A stretch of DNA of 7,124 nt, taken from assembly GCA_012965455.1 (NCBI GenBank), contig DTSG01000298.1, forward strand, positions 1 to 7,124. Direction: 5' to 3'. Positions 1-6,724 of the stretch are shown here, one piece after another; position 1 is the stretch's first letter; each line of letters starts with the position of its first letter. The notes under the pieces are model-generated. The model was given only the letters and a program-made list of their open reading frames with translations, was not told the DNA's origin and ran no database searches. The position numbers were made by a program, and so were the translations under genes. Source of the DNA: Planctomycetaceae bacterium (GTDB lineage Bacteria > Planctomycetota > Planctomycetia > Pirellulales > Pirellulaceae).

Positions 1-764
1 TACTTGAAAAACCAATGGCCCTGACTCTAGCAGATTGTGATGCGATCAACGCAGCGGCCTCTGCCAACGATCGTATTTTGGCGGTCGGCCATGAACTACG
101 TCTCTCCTCAATGTGGCGTAAGGTTAAGGAACTTATCGATGACGGCTTTATTGGCACACCGCAGTACTGTTTAGTGGAACTTTCCCGGCGACCCTATCGC
201 CCTGGTGCTGATAGCTGGCGATTTGATATTGAGCGCGTCGGCAACTGGATCCTCGAAGAACCGATACACTTCTTTGACCTAGCACGTTGGTATCTGGATA
301 CAGCGGGAACACCAGAAACAATTTACGCTCGTGCCAATTCCCGCCAAGCAGGTCATCCCGAATTGCAAGACAACTTCAGTGCCATCATGACACTCGATTC
401 TGGTGCTTACGCCGTGGTGACGCAAACACTTAGCGCTTTTGAGCATCACCAAACTGCAAAGGTTACTGGAACTCGCGGCGCAATCTGGGCAAGTTGGAGC
501 GGCGCCAAAGATCGTACTCTGCATCCTGACTTCAAACTACGAGTATTCAACGATGAAAATGAAGAAGTGTTGGACTTGACGCCTGAACGCATCACGGGTG
601 AAGTGTTTGAACTGCGTGATCAAATTGCGTTAATGGTACAAGCGGTAAATGGTGACGAACCAGTACACGCAACTGGCATCGATGGTCGTTGGTCGGTCGC
701 AATGTGTGTCGCTGCTCAACAATCCGTCGACAGTGGCCAACCACAGTTAATTCCCACCGACTAG
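1..764 (+). CDS. Gfo/Idh/MocA family oxidoreductase, 5'-truncated by window edge
   Basis: The reading frame is open to the left edge. The codons before the first ATG (position 15) read L-E-K-P and run straight into it, so that ATG is internal and the real start lies outside the window. EKP is the conserved motif of Gfo/Idh/MocA NAD(P)-dependent dehydrogenases; its Lys (nt 9-11) is normally catalytic. Nearly all of the N-terminal Rossmann domain is missing. What remains is the end of that fold and the C-terminal beta-sheet substrate domain. G-N-W-I-L-E-E-P-I-H-F-F-D (around nt 243-281) matches the family's G...H..D signature, with the probable active-site His at nt 267-269. The end (GRWSVAM..AAQQSVDSGQP) is the usual family terminus, so the 3' end is complete. 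It is probably a cytoplasmic sugar or polyol dehydrogenase, but any signal peptide would be off the window. Substrate unknown. It converges on the minus-strand Gfo/Idh gene with 13 nt between stops. Confidence 0.88.
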   Translation, partial: LEKPMALTLADCDAINAAASANDRILAVGHELRLSSMWRKVKELIDDGFIGTPQYCLVELSRRPYRPGADSWRFDIERVGNWILEEPIHFFDLARWYLDTAGTPETIYARANSRQAGHPELQDNFSAIMTLDSGAYAVVTQTLSAFEHHQTAKVTGTRGAIWASWSGAKDRTLHPDFKLRVFNDENEEVLDLTPERITGEVFELRDQIALMVQAVNGDEPVHATGIDGRWSVAMCVAAQQSVDSGQPQLIPTD

Positions 765-777
765 GCAATTTAAACTA

Positions 778-2127
778 TCACTCGTTGACGGCCAACGTTG
801 GCATTAGATAAGGTGCGCGATACTCCTTGCTCAACATTGCATTGGCATCGTCATTGCCGACAAACGTCTCGGTCTGCGGATTAAACTCCACCCGCCCCGA
901 AGTTCGATAAGCAATCTCACCTAGATGAACCAACGCACAGCTGTAGTGTGCCGTTTGGGCATTGGCTCGAGTCCCCCCACCGCTACGTATCGCATTTTGA
1001 AATTCCGCCATATGCTCAGCGTACCCGCGTGAACCACGGATCTCCTGTCCCTCGGTTGGTCCTGGCTTATTCTTCGGTCCCAAAAACACACTGAAAGCAC
1101 CGCGGCGAGAGAATATCATATATCCCTCTGTTCCATAAAACACGTTACCGTTATCAAATCCATGCAGCCCATATGCCGTGAAAGGGTAGTTCTCATAGAT
1201 CAGCAACCGGCCGTCCTCATATTCATACGTAACATTCATATTGTCCGGATAATCGCTGGCGTGGCCGTGCAACATCATCCGACTACCGCGAGCGGTGATT
1301 TGCTGCGGAAATGTTTTAACCCCCAGTCCCCAGGCTGCCATATCTAAATCGTGAATACCATCGTCACCAATCTCACCGTTCGCATAATCTTGATACATCC
1401 GCCAAGTTCCATGAAAACGATGGCGGTTAAACGCGTGTTTCTTTGCGGGTCCTAGCCAACGGTCGTAGTCGACGCCACTGGGAACCGTCGTATCTGGCAC
1501 GGGTTTCACCACACTTCGCATTTCAGCCGTCCAAGCCTTCGCAATTTTAATCTCACCAAGGATACCAGACTTCAGCAGTTTCTCAGCTTTAAGCGTCACC
1601 GGACTGTTACGCATCTGGCTGCCCTGTTGCACAACACAACCATATTTTTTTGCGGCAGCAATGACGGCATGCCCTTCGTTGTATACATGCGATATCGGCT
1701 TTTCGATGTAAACGTGTTTGCCATTTTGCATCGCTGCAATCGCGATCGGGGCGTGCCAGTGGTGGGGAGTGGCAATCACAACCGCATCTACATTTTTGTC
1801 GCGAATCACATCCTCGTACCGTCTTGTGCGTTTAGGTGCTGCCGATTGAAATTCCTGGCGAACGAATCCGGCCATCCGCGCAGTTTGCGCGTCATCAACG
1901 TCGCACAACCACGCAATTTCCACTGAATCATTCCGTTCAACCAGCCCTTTGACGTGCAGTGACATGATGCCACCACAACCAATGATACCAACGACGAGTT
2001 TGTCCAGTTCAACCGCGGCTTGCGAATGAACTGCCCCGAGGGTCGTTACTGCCGCAGTTACCGCTGTTACCGTAGTAAGCTGACCACTGGTCTTTAAAAA
2101 AGAACGCCTGCTAGTCGGCTTCGCCAT
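778..2127 (-). CDS. Tat-exported Gfo/Idh/MocA family oxidoreductase
   Basis: A 449-residue protein, typical of planctomycetal Gfo/Idh/MocA dehydrogenases with a type-2 C-terminal domain. Residues 4-12 (P-T-S-R-R-S-F-L-K) form a near-consensus Tat motif. A hydrophobic stretch follows, with cleavage probably near residue 37 (HSQA/AVE). The Rossmann domain starts at residue 45 with the glycine motif G-I-I-G-C-G-G (47-53). D76 ends beta-2 (LCDVDD), which favours NAD(H). ATPHHWH is at 119-125 and the EKP motif at 142-144 (catalytic Lys143). YDRWLGPA (221-228) and G-D-D-G-I-H-D-L-D (254-262; His259) form the substrate-side signature. Tat export suggests it folds with cofactor in the cytoplasm, as Zymomonas glucose-fructose oxidoreductase does. 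The start at 2127 is chosen because AAGGAG lies 6 nt upstream and the protein then begins just before the Tat motif; an in-frame GTG at 2151 would put that site inside the gene. It is the last gene of a three-gene minus-strand cluster, 40 nt after the lactonase-like gene. Substrate unknown. Confidence 0.9.
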   Translation of the reverse strand: MAKPTSRRSFLKTSGQLTTVTAVTAAVTTLGAVHSQAAVELDKLVVGIIGCGGIMSLHVKGLVERNDSVEIAWLCDVDDAQTARMAGFVRQEFQSAAPKRTRRYEDVIRDKNVDAVVIATPHHWHAPIAIAAMQNGKHVYIEKPISHVYNEGHAVIAAAKKYGCVVQQGSQMRNSPVTLKAEKLLKSGILGEIKIAKAWTAEMRSVVKPVPDTTVPSGVDYDRWLGPAKKHAFNRHRFHGTWRMYQDYANGEIGDDGIHDLDMAAWGLGVKTFPQQITARGSRMMLHGHASDYPDNMNVTYEYEDGRLLIYENYPFTAYGLHGFDNGNVFYGTEGYMIFSRRGAFSVFLGPKNKPGPTEGQEIRGSRGYAEHMAEFQNAIRSGGGTRANAQTAHYSCALVHLGEIAYRTSGRVEFNPQTETFVGNDDANAMLSKEYRAPYLMPTLAVNE

Positions 2128-2133
2128 AACCAT

Positions 2134-2139
2134 CTCCTT
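2134..2139 (-). promoter_or_regulatory. Shine-Dalgarno site fixing the start of the Tat-exported oxidoreductase
   Basis: On the minus strand this reads AAGGAG, 6 nt before the ATG at 2127-2125. An ATG six bases nearer (2133-2131) abuts the site and cannot be served by it, and the in-frame GTG at 2151 lies upstream of it. The site therefore selects 2127 as the start. Confidence 0.7.
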
Positions 2140-2167
2140 GTAGTTGCTCACAAATCCAACAACGACA

Positions 2168-3286
2168 CTACTCGACGCACATCGCCCAGATCGTCCCGTC
2201 GCCCACGTCGTATGTTTTCAGCGGCTGGAGAGCGCCCGTTTTCGCATCAATCGCATAAGAGATCAACGTTCCTGACTTCTGTCCGGCGGCGTACAAAAAA
2301 CGACCACTTTGATTAATCGTCATGGACCGAGGAAACCAAACAGCGGGATATGTGCCAACTCGCTGTAAATCCCCGCGGCGATTAATCGAAAACGCGGCGA
2401 TGCTATCTTGGTGAGGCTCGCGGTCTTCGAGGTCCCGATTCGAGACATAAACAAATTTTCCATTGGGGGTAATACGGATATCAGCCGCGGCAGCCCCACC
2501 GCTGTATCCCTCTGGGAGTGCCGAAAGGGTTTGCTTCAGTTTCAACGCACCCGTTTTAGGATTTAAGCTATAGGCACTGATACCCCCGCCCCGCTCATTA
2601 GACGTGAAAGCCATCGATAACGAGGGATGAAAAGCGATGTGCCGAGGTTGATGATACCGATGCCCCTCAGCTGGACCGGATACGATGGGCGGATCATTGG
2701 GTATTAACTTGCCAGTTCCACTATCTAGCACGTACTGATAAATAGAGTTGGGCGCCGTATGTGGAACATAGACAAAGCGTCCACTGGGATCCATCTCAAC
2801 ACAATGCGCGGTCTTCTCGGTCTTGTGATAATCTAGATGTTCACTGGTAACGATCCCATCTTGGATCCGATAAACATTGATCTCTCCGGTAGCATAGTGT
2901 GCCATCATTAAATATCGCCCTGAATCATCAGCACGGATGTAGGGCGGACGAGTGGCAATTTTTGCGACTGCCGACAACAGCAACGTATTGTCCTGTTGCC
3001 GCTCTAGCGTCGCTACGAACGCTGTCGCCATATTGCTTTTGGCGTCGCGCCCAGCCATCGCTACGTACACATGCTTTCCACTCGGCGACAAATCCATCGC
3101 GCCCGGAGACGCTGGCAGCATCAGCGACGAGAGCTTTGTCAACTCACCGGAGTCCGGATTCACCGCAAACGTGGTGACCGTCTTTTCAACAATCGAGGCG
3201 ACGTAAATGACTTCTCCGCCTTTCACTTTCTCCAAACTTGCTGCAGCCATTGCGGTTACCATTGTCAATAAAAATAGAGTCTTCAT
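2168..3286 (-). CDS. Exported lactonase-family beta-propeller protein (6-phosphogluconolactonase-like)
   Basis: A 372-residue protein of the cycloisomerase/lactonase beta-propeller family (seven blades; includes E. coli Pgl/YbhE). Residues 1-17 are a short Lys-plus-hydrophobic Sec signal (MKTLFLLTMVTAMAAAS), which cytoplasmic Pgl lacks, so it probably acts in the periplasm. Blade repeats are visible as D/P-x-G-[KR]-x-[VL]-Y: PSGKHVY (68-74), DSGRYLM (121-127), PSGRFVY (167-173), PNGKFVY (274-280) and QSGRFLY (326-332). The family-typical P-R-H-I-A-F-H-P (214-221), followed by T-S-N-E, and AADIRITP (267-274) are present. The family's known reaction is hydrolysis of 6-phosphogluconolactone, but an exported copy is more likely to see an unphosphorylated sugar lactone, or it may be only a structural propeller. 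GAGGTG lies 4 nt before the ATG. It is the middle gene of the cluster: 28 nt after the phosphoesterase and 40 nt before the Gfo/Idh dehydrogenase, whose lactone product it could open. Confidence 0.85.
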   Translation of the reverse strand: MKTLFLLTMVTAMAAASLEKVKGGEVIYVASIVEKTVTTFAVNPDSGELTKLSSLMLPASPGAMDLSPSGKHVYVAMAGRDAKSNMATAFVATLERQQDNTLLLSAVAKIATRPPYIRADDSGRYLMMAHYATGEINVYRIQDGIVTSEHLDYHKTEKTAHCVEMDPSGRFVYVPHTAPNSIYQYVLDSGTGKLIPNDPPIVSGPAEGHRYHQPRHIAFHPSLSMAFTSNERGGGISAYSLNPKTGALKLKQTLSALPEGYSGGAAAADIRITPNGKFVYVSNRDLEDREPHQDSIAAFSINRRGDLQRVGTYPAVWFPRSMTINQSGRFLYAAGQKSGTLISYAIDAKTGALQPLKTYDVGDGTIWAMCVE

Positions 3287-3314
3287 TCAGCACCTCATCA
3301 TCGGATTAAACTTG

Positions 3315-5210
3315 TCATTTGGCAATCTTAAGGTAGTCAAACATTCGTCCTGCAAGCGTGAACGTTTTCATTTCTAACGTGCCACCATTTATTGAAACCA
3401 TAACATAGTGGTGGCCATGTCGCACATTATTTTGGAAGAACGGACGCACCGGACTAGGGGTTTCTAGGCCACCACCACCGCCGCCGGTGATCATATAGAA
3501 CGGACCGTCCTGTTCGACCGCTTTCCCTCGACGAATCCGCCATGTCCGCTCGTAAGAATGAATATGGCCGTTCCACACAATGTCGACACCGTGGTCTTCA
3601 TACAATGGCACGAGAACTCTTGCCCGCATGTCACCGCGGGAACTCTTGTTGGATTTCCACAGATCGCCGTAGTCGTTTTCATCCGAAGAGTACGGCGGAT
3701 GATGGTGGCAGACAAATTTCCACGGTGCCGTAGATTTTTCCAATTCACCTTTGAGCCATTCGTATTGCTTGGAACCAACACCGACATTTTGATTCGTATC
3801 CACCATAAAAAATTGCGCGTTGCCATACTTGAACGTGTAATAGTATTCGGGTTCCGGCAAAGAGACATAGTTGTAGTAATGGTCGGCGTTTTGTTCATGA
3901 TTTCCCAGCACCGGGAAAAACGCGACTCGGTCGATCAACGGTCGCATCCCCGGAAAGAAATGATTCAACCAATGATCCTTGTTTTTCCCGGTGGATACTA
4001 GGTCGCCAGGGTGCAGCAAAAAATTAGGGCGTTGAGCCCATGCCATTTTCGCTAAGACTGAAGAAACTGCTGGGTTGCCCTGCGTATCACTGATTACCGC
4101 AAACGCAAACGGCGAGTCATCATGCACTGCGGTTTGAAACGTAGATACATCACTTTCATATTTCTCCTCAGCTGCAGTCACCGATTCAACGCGGTAAAAA
4201 TATTGCGTTTGTGTTTTCAAATTAGGGATTTTCACTTCATGAATCTTGGTATCGACCCCAGAAATTGATTGTTTGCAGGCACTCGTTTCTCCGTAATACA
4301 CAACCGACGTAGATGTTTCATTCGTTTCCCACATCACCGTCATCGAAGTTTTTGTTGCCCATTGCAGGTAGGGGTCAACAAGCACTTCCAAAGGTTGTGC
4401 CTGCACGACAGCCGGCTCTGCAGCTAACTGCTTGTGGTGCGCAAACGCCTCCGCCACCCACTCAGCCTTAGCCGCTAAATCGTAGACTTTAACTTCTCGA
4501 ATACGCCCATGATGAACGTTCAATTCATCACTATCCGTATAAGCCCCAATGACATAGGGTGTTTTCGTCGGGTAGAAAATATCACCCGATTGTTGGGTTC
4601 CGCTCGATTCTTTTTTTCCGTTGACGTAAATCTCTGTCGTCTTGCCGTCATACACTGCGACCACGTGGTAAAGTTTGCCAAGTTCAAATTTAGTGGTGCT
4701 TCGGAAATAAGTCATTAAACCATCGCCGTCATCACTCCCTGTGGTGGACAGGCCAAACGTAAAGTACTGGTTGTCGTAACCCAACACCCACCCCTTCTCC
4801 ACACCACCGTTATCTTGAACAACACCAATGATTCCACCCCATTGTTTAGCGGTGTCAACAGACACCCAAGCGGCAACTGTCATAGCTCGAGTTGGTAGAT
4901 ACTCTTTGGCCTTGTTATGATCCATTGCGAGAACACAATGTGGTGCGCGTCCTGAAAACAAAACTGCTTCACCCGTCGCATCCATGACAAACTTTGGTTC
5001 TGCCTGGAATTTACCATCTGGGCCAAGTCGAGCCGATAACACGTTATCTTTTATATATTCGTTCTGCAAATACCAGTGACTCAACGGGTCAGGACCTTCG
5101 TGGGCCACAACCGCGAGTGACGGTACTGCAATACTGACAGCTATAACAACTCCGATTACAACGGACTTCGCTACCAGAAGCTGCGACGTTGCTCGTACCT
5201 TTAACACCAT
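3315..5210 (-). CDS. Secreted LamG / Fn3-like / metallophosphoesterase (purple acid phosphatase-like) protein
   Basis: A 631-residue exported protein with three domains. Residues 11-36 are a hydrophobic Sec signal or anchor, cleaved perhaps after A36 (VVA/HE). Residues about 45-255 are a concanavalin-like LamG domain, with the signature GKLYHVVAVYDG..TEIYVNGK (178-199) and DLAAKAEWVAEAF at its end. Residues 275-360 are a purple acid phosphatase N-terminal/Fn3-like domain (DPYLQW..TSMTVMWET; Q-Y-F-Y-R-V). Residues 368-600 are a calcineurin-like metallophosphoesterase: S-D-T-Q (374-377), G-D-L (402-404), G-N-H-E (436-439), C-H-H-H-P-P-Y (501-507) and G-H-I-H-S-Y-E-R (548-555). It probably hydrolyses phosphoesters outside the cytoplasm, with LamG perhaps binding glycan. 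The Tyr ligand that colours true purple phosphatases is replaced (GDLVS), and the usual D-x-H is D-T-Q. AGGA lies 8 nt upstream of the ATG. It is the first gene of the minus-strand cluster. Substrate unknown. Confidence 0.87.
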   Translation of the reverse strand: MVLKVRATSQLLVAKSVVIGVVIAVSIAVPSLAVVAHEGPDPLSHWYLQNEYIKDNVLSARLGPDGKFQAEPKFVMDATGEAVLFSGRAPHCVLAMDHNKAKEYLPTRAMTVAAWVSVDTAKQWGGIIGVVQDNGGVEKGWVLGYDNQYFTFGLSTTGSDDGDGLMTYFRSTTKFELGKLYHVVAVYDGKTTEIYVNGKKESSGTQQSGDIFYPTKTPYVIGAYTDSDELNVHHGRIREVKVYDLAAKAEWVAEAFAHHKQLAAEPAVVQAQPLEVLVDPYLQWATKTSMTVMWETNETSTSVVYYGETSACKQSISGVDTKIHEVKIPNLKTQTQYFYRVESVTAAEEKYESDVSTFQTAVHDDSPFAFAVISDTQGNPAVSSVLAKMAWAQRPNFLLHPGDLVSTGKNKDHWLNHFFPGMRPLIDRVAFFPVLGNHEQNADHYYNYVSLPEPEYYYTFKYGNAQFFMVDTNQNVGVGSKQYEWLKGELEKSTAPWKFVCHHHPPYSSDENDYGDLWKSNKSSRGDMRARVLVPLYEDHGVDIVWNGHIHSYERTWRIRRGKAVEQDGPFYMITGGGGGGLETPSPVRPFFQNNVRHGHHYVMVSINGGTLEMKTFTLAGRMFDYLKIAK

Positions 5211-5235
5211 TGCGTAGTTCCTATTTTTTCTGTTG

Positions 5236-5244
5236 TGCTATAAT
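5236..5244 (+). promoter_or_regulatory. Extended -10 promoter for the cytochrome c-like gene
   Basis: TGCTATAAT is a perfect extended -10 element (TG-N-TATAAT). No good -35 box lies 17 nt upstream (AGTTCC), which extended -10 promoters tolerate, and a T-rich tract precedes it. Transcription would begin near 5251, giving a leader of about 78 nt before the ATG at 5329. It would exclude the TTG at 5233, which lies upstream of the predicted transcript start. A second bare TATAAT at 5278-5283 has neither a -35 box nor the TG extension. Confidence 0.5.
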
Positions 5245-5278
5245 TCACCTAACACGCACCCGATTAGCTTGTTTATCT

Positions 5279-5307
5279 ATAATGACCAAACTCCCATTGA
5301 ACTTCAA
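5279..5307 (-). promoter_or_regulatory. Weak candidate promoter for the minus-strand operon
   Basis: On the minus strand TTGAAG (5307-5302) lies 17 nt before CATTAT (5284-5279). Each box matches four of six consensus positions, which can occur by chance in AT-rich DNA. Position supports it: transcription would start near 5272, leaving a leader of about 60 nt before the phosphoesterase ATG at 5210. Its -35 box lies inside the 13-nt palindrome. Confidence 0.25.
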
Positions 5308-5308
5308 T
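5296..5308. repeat. 13-nt perfect palindrome, possible operator
   Basis: ATTGAA-C-TTCAAT is a perfect inverted repeat around one central base, placed in the divergent intergenic region. It overlaps the weak -35 box of the leftward promoter and lies in the predicted leader of the rightward transcript, so a bound dimeric regulator could affect both. No regulator gene is in the window, and the arms are short and AT-rich. Confidence 0.3.
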
Positions 5309-5328
5309 CACTCTCGCACCCTTTTGTT

Positions 5329-6654
5329 ATGGATTCCAGTTTGAATCACCGTCCCGCCGTTTTTGGCCGTACGCCTGTGTTGCTATGCATGGTATTGTTC
5401 AGCCTCCCACAGATTTGTAGCGCGCAAGGTCTATTTGATTTTGAAAGACCCCCTATTGATTACCATCAGACAATCGCAAACAACCCAATTACTCAACTAC
5501 AAGCAAAACTCGACCAAGGCAAAACAACGCTAAAATACAGCGACAAGCATGGTTATTTGCCAAGTTTGATGAAATTACTGGAAGTGTCGCCAGCGACGCA
5601 AGCGCTCGTCTATTCGAAATCTAGCTTGCAATTACGTCTTATCAACCCGGCCACTCCCCGCGCTCTGTATTTCAATGATCAAATCTATTTGGGATGGGCA
5701 GCAGGAGGTGACGTTGTTGAAATCATCGCGACAGATCCTCAGTTAGGCTCTGTCTTTTACACCCTGCCGCAACGACTTACCGATTCACCCAAGTTCATTC
5801 GAGACAAAGGGCAATGTCTGCAGTGTCACGCAGCACGGCGTACGCAAAACGTACCCGGTCCAGTCGTGCGTAGTCTTTTCACCAGTCACAATGGTCAACC
5901 TGTCTACAACTTTGGAACCTACGTTTCAGACCACACCAGTCCGTTTTCGCAACGGTGGGGTGGTTATTATGTCACCGGCACCCATGGAAACATGCGTCAC
6001 ATGGGAAATATTTTGGTAGACGCCAATCAAGGCCGCAGTGCCGTCGATTACGACGATGGAGCAAACGTCACGGACCTGGCTAAGCTTGTGAACACCAAAC
6101 CCTATCTCACTAACGGAAGTGACCTCGTGGCGCTGATGGTACTCGAGCACCAGACGCAAATGCAGAACCTGATTACGTTCGCACGCTATGAAGAAATCCG
6201 CGGGCGGCAATATGACCAGAGCATGAACGCGGCGCTCGATCGCGATCCTAAGTTCGAAAGCGAATTCACAAAACGACGCACGACGAGATCTATTGACAAT
6301 CTAGTGCGCTACTTATTATTCGCAGATGAATTCCAACTGACCGCGAACGTTAAAGGAACTTCGTCGTTTACGGAAACATTTTCCAAACGTGGACCCCGCG
6401 ACAACCAAGGCCGCAGTCTGTATCAACTTGACCTCCAAACCCGTCTATTTCGATACCCACTGAGCTACATGATCTATTCACCGAGCTTTACGCAACTCCC
6501 TCGCTCAACACTGCAACTCGTCGCACAAAAGCTACACCAACTGCTCACCGCCGACGTGAACGCTGAAGGCTTAGAACATCTGACACCAAAACTCAAACTT
6601 AGCCTGCTCGATATTCTGAAACAAACACATCCGCAGATCGTGAAATACTGGTAG
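5329..6654 (+). CDS. Exported single-haem cytochrome c-like protein of unknown function
   Basis: A 441-residue protein from the ATG at 5329. The frame is open upstream to a TTG at 5233, but starting at 5329 places a normal Sec signal at the N-terminus: basic region 1-14, hydrophobic core 15-29, cleavage near A32 (CSA/QG). The 5233 start would also lie before the predicted transcript start. No clear Shine-Dalgarno site precedes 5329. One c-type haem motif is present, C-L-Q-C-H (163-167), so covalent haem attachment after export is likely. Possible distal ligands lie in T-H-G-N-M-R-H-M-G-N (218-227: His219, Met222, His224, Met225), but which is used cannot be told. Residues 41-155 and 230-441 match no domain I can name. 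The C-terminal part looks largely helical and is rich in Lys, Arg and Gln. An envelope electron-transfer or haem-dependent redox role is inferred only from the haem motif. It is divergent from the exported phosphoesterase-lactonase-dehydrogenase cluster and 70 nt upstream of the next plus-strand gene, possibly co-transcribed. Confidence 0.75.
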   Translation: MDSSLNHRPAVFGRTPVLLCMVLFSLPQICSAQGLFDFERPPIDYHQTIANNPITQLQAKLDQGKTTLKYSDKHGYLPSLMKLLEVSPATQALVYSKSSLQLRLINPATPRALYFNDQIYLGWAAGGDVVEIIATDPQLGSVFYTLPQRLTDSPKFIRDKGQCLQCHAARRTQNVPGPVVRSLFTSHNGQPVYNFGTYVSDHTSPFSQRWGGYYVTGTHGNMRHMGNILVDANQGRSAVDYDDGANVTDLAKLVNTKPYLTNGSDLVALMVLEHQTQMQNLITFARYEEIRGRQYDQSMNAALDRDPKFESEFTKRRTTRSIDNLVRYLLFADEFQLTANVKGTSSFTETFSKRGPRDNQGRSLYQLDLQTRLFRYPLSYMIYSPSFTQLPRSTLQLVAQKLHQLLTADVNAEGLEHLTPKLKLSLLDILKQTHPQIVKYW

Positions 6655-6724
6655 TGCAAACATCGGTGTCCCTGCGCGGTTATCATAAAGCATATCGAGA
6701 CACTTTCTTCTACGAGTACCTATC

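Noticed and set aside
791..802. GCCAACGTTGGC, a 12-nt perfect palindrome at the 3' end of the minus-strand Gfo/Idh gene, considered as a bidirectional terminator.
   Set aside because: It gives only a 4-bp stem around ACGT, does not extend at either side and has no T run, so it is too weak; it also lies within coding sequence.
1627..1926. A 99-codon plus-strand frame opposite the Tat-exported oxidoreductase.
   Set aside because: It is antisense to the EKP and Rossmann region of a strongly supported gene and shows no domain or start signal.
3474..3487. A CCACCACCACCGCCGCC tract, considered as a simple-sequence repeat.
   Set aside because: It encodes the Gly run of TGGGGGG, which follows the GHIH motif in this phosphoesterase family, so it is explained by protein constraint.
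3491..3898. A 135-codon minus-strand frame inside the phosphoesterase in another reading frame.
   Set aside because: It overlaps the GNHE-to-GHIH catalytic region, which is clearly coding in the main frame; its product is biased in Thr, Asn and Arg as expected of a frame shadow.
3558..4001. A 147-codon plus-strand open frame opposite the phosphoesterase.
   Set aside because: It lies antisense to the conserved catalytic domain, its product is low in recognisable pattern, and no ribosome site or family feature supports it.
5278..5283. A second perfect TATAAT on the plus strand upstream of the cytochrome-like gene.
   Set aside because: It lacks the TG extension and has no -35-like hexamer at 16-18 nt; the upstream extended -10 box is the better candidate.
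6028..6417. A 12-nt direct repeat (CAAGGCCGCAGT) at 6028-6039 and 6406-6417, encoding QGRS twice.
   Set aside because: Only two copies, in coding sequence, and the surrounding protein segments are not similar; chance is the simplest explanation.
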